Shown here one piece after another: positions 1 to 5,841 of a stretch of 8,046 bases of DNA. Below the pieces are notes generated by a model, which searched no databases, was not told the origin of the DNA, and saw nothing but the letters and a program-made list of their open reading frames with translations. The position numbers and the translations under genes are program-made. Each line of letters opens with the position of its first letter. The stretch's first letter is position 1. Source of the DNA: Bdellovibrio sp. (lineage in GTDB: Bacteria; Bdellovibrionota; Bdellovibrionia; Bdellovibrionales; Bdellovibrionaceae); contig PSRN01000289.1 of assembly GCA_003176075.1 (NCBI GenBank), positions 1 through 8,046 on the forward strand, in the 5' to 3' direction.

Positions 1-75
1 GAAATGTCTTGACTGGATGACACCTTACGAGTTCATGATGGAGGAAAAGTTGCGCTGAGAAATTGCAGTCAGGAT
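1..75 (+). mobile_element. Right end of an IS30-family insertion sequence (partial; outer boundary estimated)
   Basis: The left edge of the window lies inside an insertion sequence: the last codons of its transposase occupy 2-58. IS30-family elements normally end within a few tens of bases of the transposase stop, in an imperfect terminal inverted repeat. The stretch from about 49 to 73 (TTGCGCTGAGAAATTGCAG and the following bases) is where that repeat should be. The exact end is inferred, because the left inverted repeat and the target duplication lie outside the window. Confidence 0.5.
2..58 (+). CDS. IS30-family transposase, C-terminal tail (partial, enters from the left edge)
   Basis: Reading from base 2 gives KCLDWMTPYEFMMEEKLR followed by TGA at 56-58. 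The pattern K-C/R-L-x-W/F-x-TP-x-E-(V/F)-F/M is the usual end of IS30-family DDE transposases, where it follows an N-x-RPRK stretch just after the catalytic glutamate. Only 18 residues are visible, so whether the full transposase is intact cannot be judged. The stop lies only four bases before the TTG used to open the next long frame, which bears on that gene's true start. The call rests on a short but characteristic motif. Confidence 0.6.
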   Translation, partial: KCLDWMTPYEFMMEEKLR

Positions 76-2099
76 ACACTATTTATCAAATCAATAATGC
101 AAAAGCACCGTCCTTCGCAAGCAGCCTCACATTGATCCAATCAAAATACCGCGATTTCAACCAAATTGATGTTCAAATGTTCGAACGACAATATGTCATC
201 GGAGACAAACTTTATGCGGTCACTTACTTGGAAGACGCCGCTGTCGTCGACAACAGGGGCCAAATTCAAAATTATCTCGATTACTTTGTTCCCGTGCCGG
301 AAAAAATCAGTCGTAATCCCTCCTCGGAGTTTGGAAAGGAGACTGCTGCTGGCGGTTCCGTTTTTAACGCACGTTCAAACGCAAATCCATGGACGATTCA
401 AGACCTCGACATGTCCCGCCCGGAAAACATCAAGGAATGTGAAGCATTTTGCAAAGAGGATCAGAGCAAATGTCGAAAGCCCGGGATGGCCGGATTCTGG
501 GATGATATCAATGTTTCCAAACTGATTTATAACTGTTTCAAAGGTCTAGCCCAGGGGATTTGGGGAATGGCGGAGGGCATCTGGGATCTGGTAAAGTTTG
601 GCTGGAAATATGCCAAAAGCGGGATTACCGGAGATGGCTACATGACCCAGGTGCATGCCGCCGTCGGCGCGGCCGCTAGCGAGCTTTGGAAAAATCGGGC
701 CAAGATCCCCGAAAGAATCGCTGTCGGGCTTTGGAATGCGGCAAAAAAAACCTTGGGTAATTTTTTCCTGTGTGCGAGCAATGCCGAACAATTTCGCCAA
801 GTTTGTTTAGTTGGATCCAATTTTTTGCCTTTGGGAATTATTTGGAAGATGGTCACTCATGCACCTATGACCGCCGCCGAACTTGCCGAAGTCGACGCCG
901 CATTCCTGCGCGGAAAAATGCGGGGACTTGTCATGAACAAGTCCGAATTACCGCAGCCAAAAATAAAAATTGAAAACAATGTGGCCTCAGGGCTGTCGAA
1001 TGATCGCGGGGCGCTAAGCACCCTGGAATCCAACACGGCCTTTGAAGCAGCTTCCGGCCGTGACCTGAGGTCCCGCCCTGCTCGTTCGGGAGAAGCCACC
1101 GCCAGAGCGGTGGAGTTTACCTATAACTCGCCTCTCGGTTCAGTCCACGGGTGGCAAACCACGGTGGAAGTGGCCCCACTCACCCGCAGAGCCAGCGTCA
1201 ATGAAACCGAGCGAATCGACAGGGCACTCAAATCAACCTCGGACCCCGATCAGGCGATCAGAAACTTGCAGACAATCGCTAAAGAAAACCGAACCGAACA
1301 ATTTCTTGGCGCAATGGAGGCCCATGCGGCAACGGGCAACGCAGCCGAAGATGACGCCTGGTTGATCCATGAGGTAGGTGAAATTTCGACGTCCGGTGGG
1401 CCTGTTCATTCTGACGTGGCCCCAGTGGGCCGAGTCGCTTCAAGTGGTCGATCGGAACGAGCTGGAATGAGCAAGTCTGAGCGCGCGGCCGCGCCCACCA
1501 GGCCTGTACAAGCGTCGGCTCCCCAAGTGAGAGAAGGTCAGGCCGCGGAAAGAAAGACGACCGCCAAACCCACAAACGATGCTCCCCGTGAACGTGGAAG
1601 TCCAGGTCCTTTGCCGCTCACCCTCGATGAAATCGGCCCGGCGGCAACGTCGGAATTGGCCCCAACCCTGTCGAAACTGACTCCGGGCCAAAAGAAAAAA
1701 ATCGAAACAATACTTCGTCTTGGCGGCGAACAATCCCTCAGAGACCTTCGCCGCATCGCCGGTAACGATGCCCAAGCCGGATTAAAAAGAGTCTTGATCG
1801 GCGAAGAAATGCCTTGGTCAATTGGCGATCGGTCAGAGCGGGAAAGATGGCTTGTCGACAAAGTTCACGATTTGGCGGCCGATTTGGAAAATGGCGCAGC
1901 CGCCATGGCAAAACCGAGAACATATCTTCCGACACGGATCGCGGCCATGAGAAAATCCTACCCGGTGGTTTCTAAATTGCCCCCCGCAGATGCTGACCGG
2001 TTAATTGAAAGTATTGCTGACTTGGAGAAGTCGAAGATCCCCCACAAAAAGATAAACCAGAACTTAAATCAGGCAGAGCGTATGTGCCTGCGACATTAA
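63..2099 (+). CDS. Large uncharacterised protein, probably N-terminally truncated by the upstream IS
   Basis: This is a 678-codon frame of unknown function. The only in-frame starts near its beginning are TTG at 63 and, later, ATG at 177. Neither has a clear ribosome binding site, and no signal peptide is present. The frame is open back to base 39, inside the IS end, so the first residues are probably IS-derived and the original N-terminus has been lost. Three zones are visible. Residues 1-290 look folded and carry six cysteines (C126, C130, C137, C158, C237, C248) and a tryptophan-rich amphipathic stretch at about 155-185 (KGLAQGIWGMAEGIW). Residues 290-535 are rich in A, S, T, R, E and P and probably disordered. 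Residues 535-678 are mostly helical and charged. The cysteines would suit an exported, disulphide-bonded protein. Some large secreted or toxin-like proteins have a similar layout (folded head, flexible middle, helical tail), but no catalytic motif supports a specific role. Confidence 0.65.
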   Translation: MQSGYTIYQINNAKAPSFASSLTLIQSKYRDFNQIDVQMFERQYVIGDKLYAVTYLEDAAVVDNRGQIQNYLDYFVPVPEKISRNPSSEFGKETAAGGSVFNARSNANPWTIQDLDMSRPENIKECEAFCKEDQSKCRKPGMAGFWDDINVSKLIYNCFKGLAQGIWGMAEGIWDLVKFGWKYAKSGITGDGYMTQVHAAVGAAASELWKNRAKIPERIAVGLWNAAKKTLGNFFLCASNAEQFRQVCLVGSNFLPLGIIWKMVTHAPMTAAELAEVDAAFLRGKMRGLVMNKSELPQPKIKIENNVASGLSNDRGALSTLESNTAFEAASGRDLRSRPARSGEATARAVEFTYNSPLGSVHGWQTTVEVAPLTRRASVNETERIDRALKSTSDPDQAIRNLQTIAKENRTEQFLGAMEAHAATGNAAEDDAWLIHEVGEISTSGGPVHSDVAPVGRVASSGRSERAGMSKSERAAAPTRPVQASAPQVREGQAAERKTTAKPTNDAPRERGSPGPLPLTLDEIGPAATSELAPTLSKLTPGQKKKIETILRLGGEQSLRDLRRIAGNDAQAGLKRVLIGEEMPWSIGDRSERERWLVDKVHDLAADLENGAAAMAKPRTYLPTRIAAMRKSYPVVSKLPPADADRLIESIADLEKSKIPHKKINQNLNQAERMCLRH

Positions 2100-2281
2100 G
2101 GGGACTGCATCTGCGACCTTGTAATGGCATGGCGGAAAGCCTAAATTCTTGGTTCTTGCATCAGAAAGCCGTGTAAAAAGCTTCAGCAACCAGGTATCGG
2201 ATTGAGTCTCCCCGATATTGCTGTATGCTTCGCGAAGAGCGAGGATGGTTGAGGTTTTAAAGGATCTGGGGGGTTTCCATA
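2100..2281 (+). promoter_or_regulatory. Intergenic region before the HExxH gene, with weak promoter-like and palindromic elements
   Basis: No convincing coding frame is present in these 182 bases. A weak sigma70-like pair, TTGGTT at 2149-2154 and TGTAAA at 2172-2177, has a 17-base spacer but matches the consensus poorly. A 6-bp stem (TATCGG 2195-2200, CCGATA 2212-2217) with an 11-base loop lacks a T-tract, so it is not a convincing terminator. A perfect 10-bp palindrome CTTCGCGAAG at 2228-2237 lies 44 bases before the proposed start and could be an operator. All of these are suggestions from pattern alone. Confidence 0.25.
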
Positions 2282-3238
2282 TTGCCGTACCGACGCTGGA
2301 AATTGTTATCCTTTCTGCTCGCCATAACAGCTTCGATCCTCCATGCAGGGCAAGGGTTCGGGGATGAAAAAGCCCCGACGGCCGGGATTCCCCGGCACCA
2401 ATCTCTGGAGTTTCTTGATGAAGCGATGATTGAGGCGCAAATGCAACTCATCCGCGATCTTGAAGTGAATCATCGCTTGATCATCAACGTTGCATCCAAT
2501 GTGAGACCCGTTAGATCATTTCGACAGGAAAAGTCGACCGACGGTCCCGTGTATGTCGCGGGTGTCGATGATTTATATGAGATCCTTTCGGGCGCAAAGT
2601 TAAAGCAACCAAGGGCCGGCCTGATTCCCGCTTTGCAACACCCGGAATTCGAGACGGCACTTGCCGATATACATAGCAATGGCTATCGGCTCGTTCTTGA
2701 TGTAACTCTGAATTTCAGAAATACAAGAACCGTTGGTGCTCATTCCGATGTATTGAAACTGATCCGGATTGCCCCCCACACGAAATGGGCCACCTTGATT
2801 CACGAAATGCAACACATGGATTTCGACTTTTATATCGCCCCCTATTTGCAAGAGGCCAGGCTTGCGGTAAGGCAAGGCCAATCGATCAAGGTAGCTCTGC
2901 CCAGCAAAGCGCTGGAAAGATATAGTGCCCAAGAAATTCAAGAAATTGAAAACTACCTGCGCGCCGATGCGCCTTCCCTTGCGATCAATGAACGCCTTTC
3001 GGGAATGCGCCAAATGGACGTTGTCGGTTTTGAACGGGGGTCAAAAGGGGCGCCGCGGTTCAGATACTCCGATCAATATATGAGGCGCTTTCTGTTGAGA
3101 CGGTTAAAATACGGCGAACTAACCGAAATGCAAAAAATAATTTGGCGGCAAATTGAGCAGCGGGAAAAGATGGACCAGATCATTCGTACTGGGGGCTCAC
3201 CAGGCCAAATTTTCTGCACCGACGTTCACTCAAAGTGA
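2282..3238 (+). CDS. Secreted protein with HExxH motif, candidate zinc metallopeptidase
   Basis: The 318-residue product begins with a short basic segment (MPYRRWK) and a hydrophobic core (LLSFLLAITASIL), with a likely signal peptidase I site after LHA at about residue 22. It is therefore probably periplasmic or secreted. The key feature is TLIHEMQHMDFD, with H174, E175 and H178 forming an HExxH zinc motif in a helical setting. E237 in AINERLSGM, 59 residues past the second histidine, is within the range where gluzincin-type enzymes place the third zinc ligand; that assignment is inferred. The C-terminal third is basic and helical. I do not recognise a named peptidase family and the substrate is unknown. 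The TTG start at 2282 is the only one that keeps the basic n-region; the frame opens just after a stop at 2258-2260. The site upstream is only a G-run (GGGGGG), so the start is uncertain. It is on the same strand as the 678-codon gene, but the gap does not demand a shared operon. Confidence 0.7.
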   Translation: MPYRRWKLLSFLLAITASILHAGQGFGDEKAPTAGIPRHQSLEFLDEAMIEAQMQLIRDLEVNHRLIINVASNVRPVRSFRQEKSTDGPVYVAGVDDLYEILSGAKLKQPRAGLIPALQHPEFETALADIHSNGYRLVLDVTLNFRNTRTVGAHSDVLKLIRIAPHTKWATLIHEMQHMDFDFYIAPYLQEARLAVRQGQSIKVALPSKALERYSAQEIQEIENYLRADAPSLAINERLSGMRQMDVVGFERGSKGAPRFRYSDQYMRRFLLRRLKYGELTEMQKIIWRQIEQREKMDQIIRTGGSPGQIFCTDVHSK

Positions 3239-3364
3239 CATGTGGAGCTCATGCCCCTCGAATTCAGTGTCCAGAATTTTGACATCTGGTTTGATTCCGA
3301 CAGTTGCCGACAAAAAGGCGTCAATGGATGAATCCGCGGTAAGCGCAAGGGTGGCGGGCTCTTT
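3230..3364 (-). pseudogene. C-terminal remnant (44 codons) of an unidentified gene cut by the IS91-type element
   Basis: Immediately past the point where IS91 transposase similarity stops, a different minus-strand frame reads KEPATLALTADSSIDAFLSA, continues through VGIKPDVKILDTEFEGHELH and ends with MSL and TGA at 3232-3230. Its residue composition looks like real protein, unlike the continuation of the transposase frame, which gives a P/R/S-rich string. It has no start of its own. Its stop overlaps the end of the convergent HExxH gene by nine bases. It lies on the same strand as, and downstream of, the phosphatase-thioredoxin operon, so it may be the tail of a former fourth operon member. 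No family is recognised. Confidence 0.45.
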
Positions 3365-3651
3365 CTGCGAGCACTGCAGCTGGGACAGAAGCCCCGCCGC
3401 TTACACGAGAACGCCACCAGCCATTCGTGGTTGCAGTCCGTGCATTTGGCACGCAGAAATCCATTGGCGAGAATGCCACAGCGGAGAAACTCGTCGAACT
3501 CCCTGATCACAAAATCAGGCAAGCTTTGGCCGGTGTCGGCTTCCGCCAGACTCTGGAATGTCAGCCAGTTTTCCTGCACGAGTTTGTAGATGGTGCTCTC
3601 TTCAGGCTTGTGGCGCTCATACTCGGGCTTTTCCGGGTTTTTCTCGACCAT
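3364..3651 (-). pseudogene. IS91-family transposase, N-terminal zinc-binding fragment
   Basis: The frame starts MVEKNPEKPEYERHKPEEST and continues with the conserved run seen at the front of IS91-type (Y2 rolling-circle) transposases: an FDEFLRCGILANGFLRAKC segment and then AFSCKRRGFCPSCSARR. C70, C73, C83, C89 and C92 form the zinc-finger-like cluster. In intact relatives this is followed by about 200 or more residues that include the catalytic HUH and tyrosine motifs. Here similarity stops at ARR near residue 96 and the frame runs into unrelated sequence, so the protein cannot be catalytically active. The ATG at 3651 matches where relatives start; an in-frame ATG at 3675 would add eight residues of unlikely sequence. 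Confidence 0.85.
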
Positions 3652-3730
3652 TAAGCCAGAGTAGTGGCCATGCAAGGCCGACTCCCCATCACCTACCGGA
3701 TGATTGGCAGCTGCCGCACGGCCTCCTCAT
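3364..3730 (-). mobile_element. Remnant of an IS91-family element (5' end only)
   Basis: This segment comprises the truncated transposase plus about 80 bases upstream of it, up to the stop codon of the thioredoxin gene at 3731-3733. The upstream part contains a perfect 10-bp palindrome GGCAGCTGCC (3706-3715) and a GGCC-N6-GGCC stem (3666-3679). IS91-type elements carry GC-rich hairpins at their ends (terIS near the transposase 5' side), so these are candidates. The catalytic half and the oriIS end are missing, so the remnant is immobile. The precise element edge cannot be fixed from one copy. Confidence 0.6.
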
Positions 3731-5473
3731 TTACAGAACTTGCTCCCGCAATTTCTCAAGATTTTCCCGCGAGCCTTTAGTTCTTTTCCAATCGATGTCC
3801 GAGCGCCCGAGGAAACGGTCGATCAACGCCCTGGCCTCCTTCTTTTTCTTGGCCGCGATATAAGTTTTGGCGAGGTTTTCCGCCACCCAAACTTCGTTTC
3901 GTCCATATGAATTGCGCAGGCACTTTTCTCCCAGTTGAGCGGCCTCATCGAATTTCTTTTGTTCAAAAAGAATTTTGAGGCGTCGGCGCTCCAACTCGGG
4001 GTCGTCTGGATTGTTGGCGAGGAGCTTGCCGACAAGTTCCTCGGCCTGACTCCACAGGTGAGCCTGCATCAGGACCAGCAAATAACGATGGGACGGACCT
4101 CGACACTGAAGATCCACTTTCTCGCCGATTTTCGCCGCCAATTCCCATGCTTTTTGAATCTCCGCATCGTCCCGTCCGGCGATTTCAAAAATTTCGGCGC
4201 GCTCAGTGGCCACCAATAACTTTTCGAAGTTGATAAACTCGCCGACGTTTTCACTCATTAGGGCTGTCTTGAGGGATTCTTCATCCTTCAAAAGACGATC
4301 GGCGAGATCGCGGGCGTCGGTGAAGGTTTTTTCCCGGTCTGGACTCGGCACCTTTTGCAATTGAAGAAGCCTTTTTCGCCACTCCAGCGAGCGGTAAGAG
4401 GCGCTTTCCTGCTGCACGGCTTGCCGTAGTTTGCCTGCCAGAAGCTCTTTTTTCTCCGTGGCATTCGGGTCAAGTTCAACAATGAGTTCGGCTGTCTCAA
4501 TTTCGGCCTGCGGCAGTTCCCAGGCTGGCGGAGAAACTTTTTTCAGCTGCTCCAGGGCTTCCATCGGCCGATGGGCGGCAAGCAACCGACGCCCCAAAAG
4601 GAGGGGATTTTGTTGCAGGCCTGCAATCGGCGTTGGGTCTTTTGCAAGAGTCTGAACCCATCTCGTGATCACTTCCAAGGGCTGAAAATCGGTCAATCGG
4701 TCAATTTCCGCTTCCTCGCTGTTGAGCACCAGCAAAGTGGGAATTGCTTTGGCGTTGTACTTCCCGACCAGGCCCGAATTTTCAAAGCGGTCCACGTCAA
4801 GGCGGAGCCGGGTCATCTTCCTGGTCAGCTCCGCAAAGGCCGGCTGCTGAAGGACTTCCGTGTCGAGGCGAATGCAGCCGGGGCACCAGCGCGCGAAAAA
4901 TTCAATCATCAAGAGCTGGTGGTGCAGCCTGGCCTGCTTTAGCGCTTCGTCGTAGCGGGTCAGCCAAGTTCCATTCCTTGCGGCGTGCGCGCCAGGCTGC
5001 GACGACAGAGGAAAAGGATCTTCTTTGGTTTTCGGGTCTTTATCGTTTCCTCCACCAAAAGGAATGCGGTGAATGTCACAAAATGTTTGGGCGTCATCGC
5101 AAACATAGAGGGTGGCCTCCCCCGGGGAAGGCAGCCCTGCAAAAACAATTTCGCGTTCATGAATGCTGGTGGGCGAAATAGCGGTGCCTGAGACGGCGCC
5201 GGTAGTAATCTTCTTCCCTGCCATCACCACTTTGTTGGGTGCCTTGTCATTGAAGTGATACCCTGGTTTTAAACGTCCGATGAAACGATTTTCACCCCAC
5301 TGAGTACTCAAAGCTTCGCGGCTCGGTGAAGCTGGCGCCGCTGTTGCTGGCGGCGCCGTCTCAGGCGCCGCGGCTGCTGCGGGCGCCAGCGGACCGCCGA
5401 GCAGAAAAGCCACGACAAGAAGGCGGCCCCCACGGAGGTCGCTCACTCGACCGACCTCGTCATCGCCGATCAT
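3731..5473 (-). CDS. Secreted thioredoxin-domain protein with N-terminal CX6C module and C-terminal helical repeats
   Basis: This 580-residue protein is probably a periplasmic thiol-disulphide protein. The start chosen is the ATG at 5473-5471, because it overlaps the stop of the preceding gene as ATGA and gives a signal peptide: MIGDDEVGRVSDLRGGR, then LLVVAFLLGG, with a cleavage site in the alanine run near residue 35. An Ala/Pro linker follows. Residues about 55-140 form a module containing YVCDDAQTFCD (C125, C132), reminiscent of the N-terminal domain of DsbD-like reductases. The thioredoxin fold spans about 165-275, with FFARWCPGC (C197, C200) and the cis-proline at KAIPT (P245). Residues about 285-580 are helical with TPR-like repeats (for example AEELVGKLLANNPDDPELER). 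The frame extends upstream to 5725, but those 84 residues lie inside the membrane gene and read like noise. Thioredoxin plus TPR is common in secreted proteins of unknown partner. The partner is unknown, though the phosphatase of the same operon is a candidate. Confidence 0.85.
   Translation of the reverse strand: MIGDDEVGRVSDLRGGRLLVVAFLLGGPLAPAAAAAPETAPPATAAPASPSREALSTQWGENRFIGRLKPGYHFNDKAPNKVVMAGKKITTGAVSGTAISPTSIHEREIVFAGLPSPGEATLYVCDDAQTFCDIHRIPFGGGNDKDPKTKEDPFPLSSQPGAHAARNGTWLTRYDEALKQARLHHQLLMIEFFARWCPGCIRLDTEVLQQPAFAELTRKMTRLRLDVDRFENSGLVGKYNAKAIPTLLVLNSEEAEIDRLTDFQPLEVITRWVQTLAKDPTPIAGLQQNPLLLGRRLLAAHRPMEALEQLKKVSPPAWELPQAEIETAELIVELDPNATEKKELLAGKLRQAVQQESASYRSLEWRKRLLQLQKVPSPDREKTFTDARDLADRLLKDEESLKTALMSENVGEFINFEKLLVATERAEIFEIAGRDDAEIQKAWELAAKIGEKVDLQCRGPSHRYLLVLMQAHLWSQAEELVGKLLANNPDDPELERRRLKILFEQKKFDEAAQLGEKCLRNSYGRNEVWVAENLAKTYIAAKKKKEARALIDRFLGRSDIDWKRTKGSRENLEKLREQVL
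5331..5390. repeat. GGCGCC-rich inverted repeat inside the thioredoxin gene's Ala/Pro linker
   Basis: GGCGCC occurs four times in 54 bases (5334, 5352, 5364, 5382). The outer copies lie in perfect 9-bp inverted arms, GCTGGCGCC (5331-5339) and GGCGCCAGC (5382-5390). The stretch encodes the alanine/proline-rich segment around the signal-peptide cleavage site, so amino-acid composition explains most of it. It could fold into a stem in the mRNA early in the gene. Confidence 0.6.
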
Positions 5474-5841
5474 GGGCGGAAGGCCTCGAAAATAACCGAT
5501 GCGATCAATGCCATATAAACATAATTGGAGAACTGATGAAGTTCGGGTCCGGTGATGCCCCAGACTCCGGTGTTGGCAAAGGGGAGGTCCCAGTAAACCA
5601 AGCGCAGGGCTATAAGCGGAATCGTGCAAGCCGCGAGAAAAAAAATCGCAATCCACCAAGTCGTCGAACGGCGGTTGCGGCCGAACCTCCCTTCGCTCCA
5701 GATGATGATCCCCGAGACGAAACAAAAAGTGATTCCAGCGGCCACGGCGGCCGAGCGTTTCTCGGGAATGAACTTGAATAGGGCTGTCACGATGGCGATG
5801 TTTCCCAGCAAAAGTGCGAGTTCGCCCAACGTCTTCTTCAC
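5470..5841 (-). CDS. Small four-helix inner-membrane protein of unknown function
   Basis: The 123-residue product has four likely transmembrane helices at about residues 6-24, 31-49, 62-83 and 104-120. The middle loop is short and basic (GRFGRNRRSTT), and the loop after helix three contains WDLPFANTGVWG. By the positive-inside rule the loop between helices two and three is cytoplasmic. No catalytic motif is visible and I do not recognise the family. The start is GTG at 5841-5839, which shares four bases (GTGA) with the phosphatase stop. An AGGAG site (5854-5850) lies eight bases before it, inside the phosphatase gene. Its own stop overlaps the next gene's ATG (ATGA). Its place between two exported proteins suggests a membrane anchor or partner for them, which is inference from order only. 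Confidence 0.8.
   Translation of the reverse strand: MKKTLGELALLLGNIAIVTALFKFIPEKRSAAVAAGITFCFVSGIIIWSEGRFGRNRRSTTWWIAIFFLAACTIPLIALRLVYWDLPFANTGVWGITGPELHQFSNYVYMALIASVIFEAFRP

Noticed and set aside
2195..2217. Stem-loop TATCGG/CCGATA as a terminator of the 678-codon gene
   Set aside because: The 6-bp stem has an 11-base loop and no T-tract, and it sits about 100 bases past the stop.
3153..3506. Plus-strand 117-codon frame over the IS91 scar
   Set aside because: It overlaps the HExxH gene's end and is antisense to the well-supported transposase fragment; its residues look random.
5474..5725. 84-residue upstream extension of the thioredoxin-domain frame
   Set aside because: It lies wholly within the membrane-protein gene, reads as histidine/arginine-rich noise, and would put the signal peptide in the middle of the protein. 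The ATGA overlap start is better.
5326..5781. Plus-strand 151-codon frame antisense to the operon
   Set aside because: It is proline/arginine-rich shadow coding opposite two supported genes.
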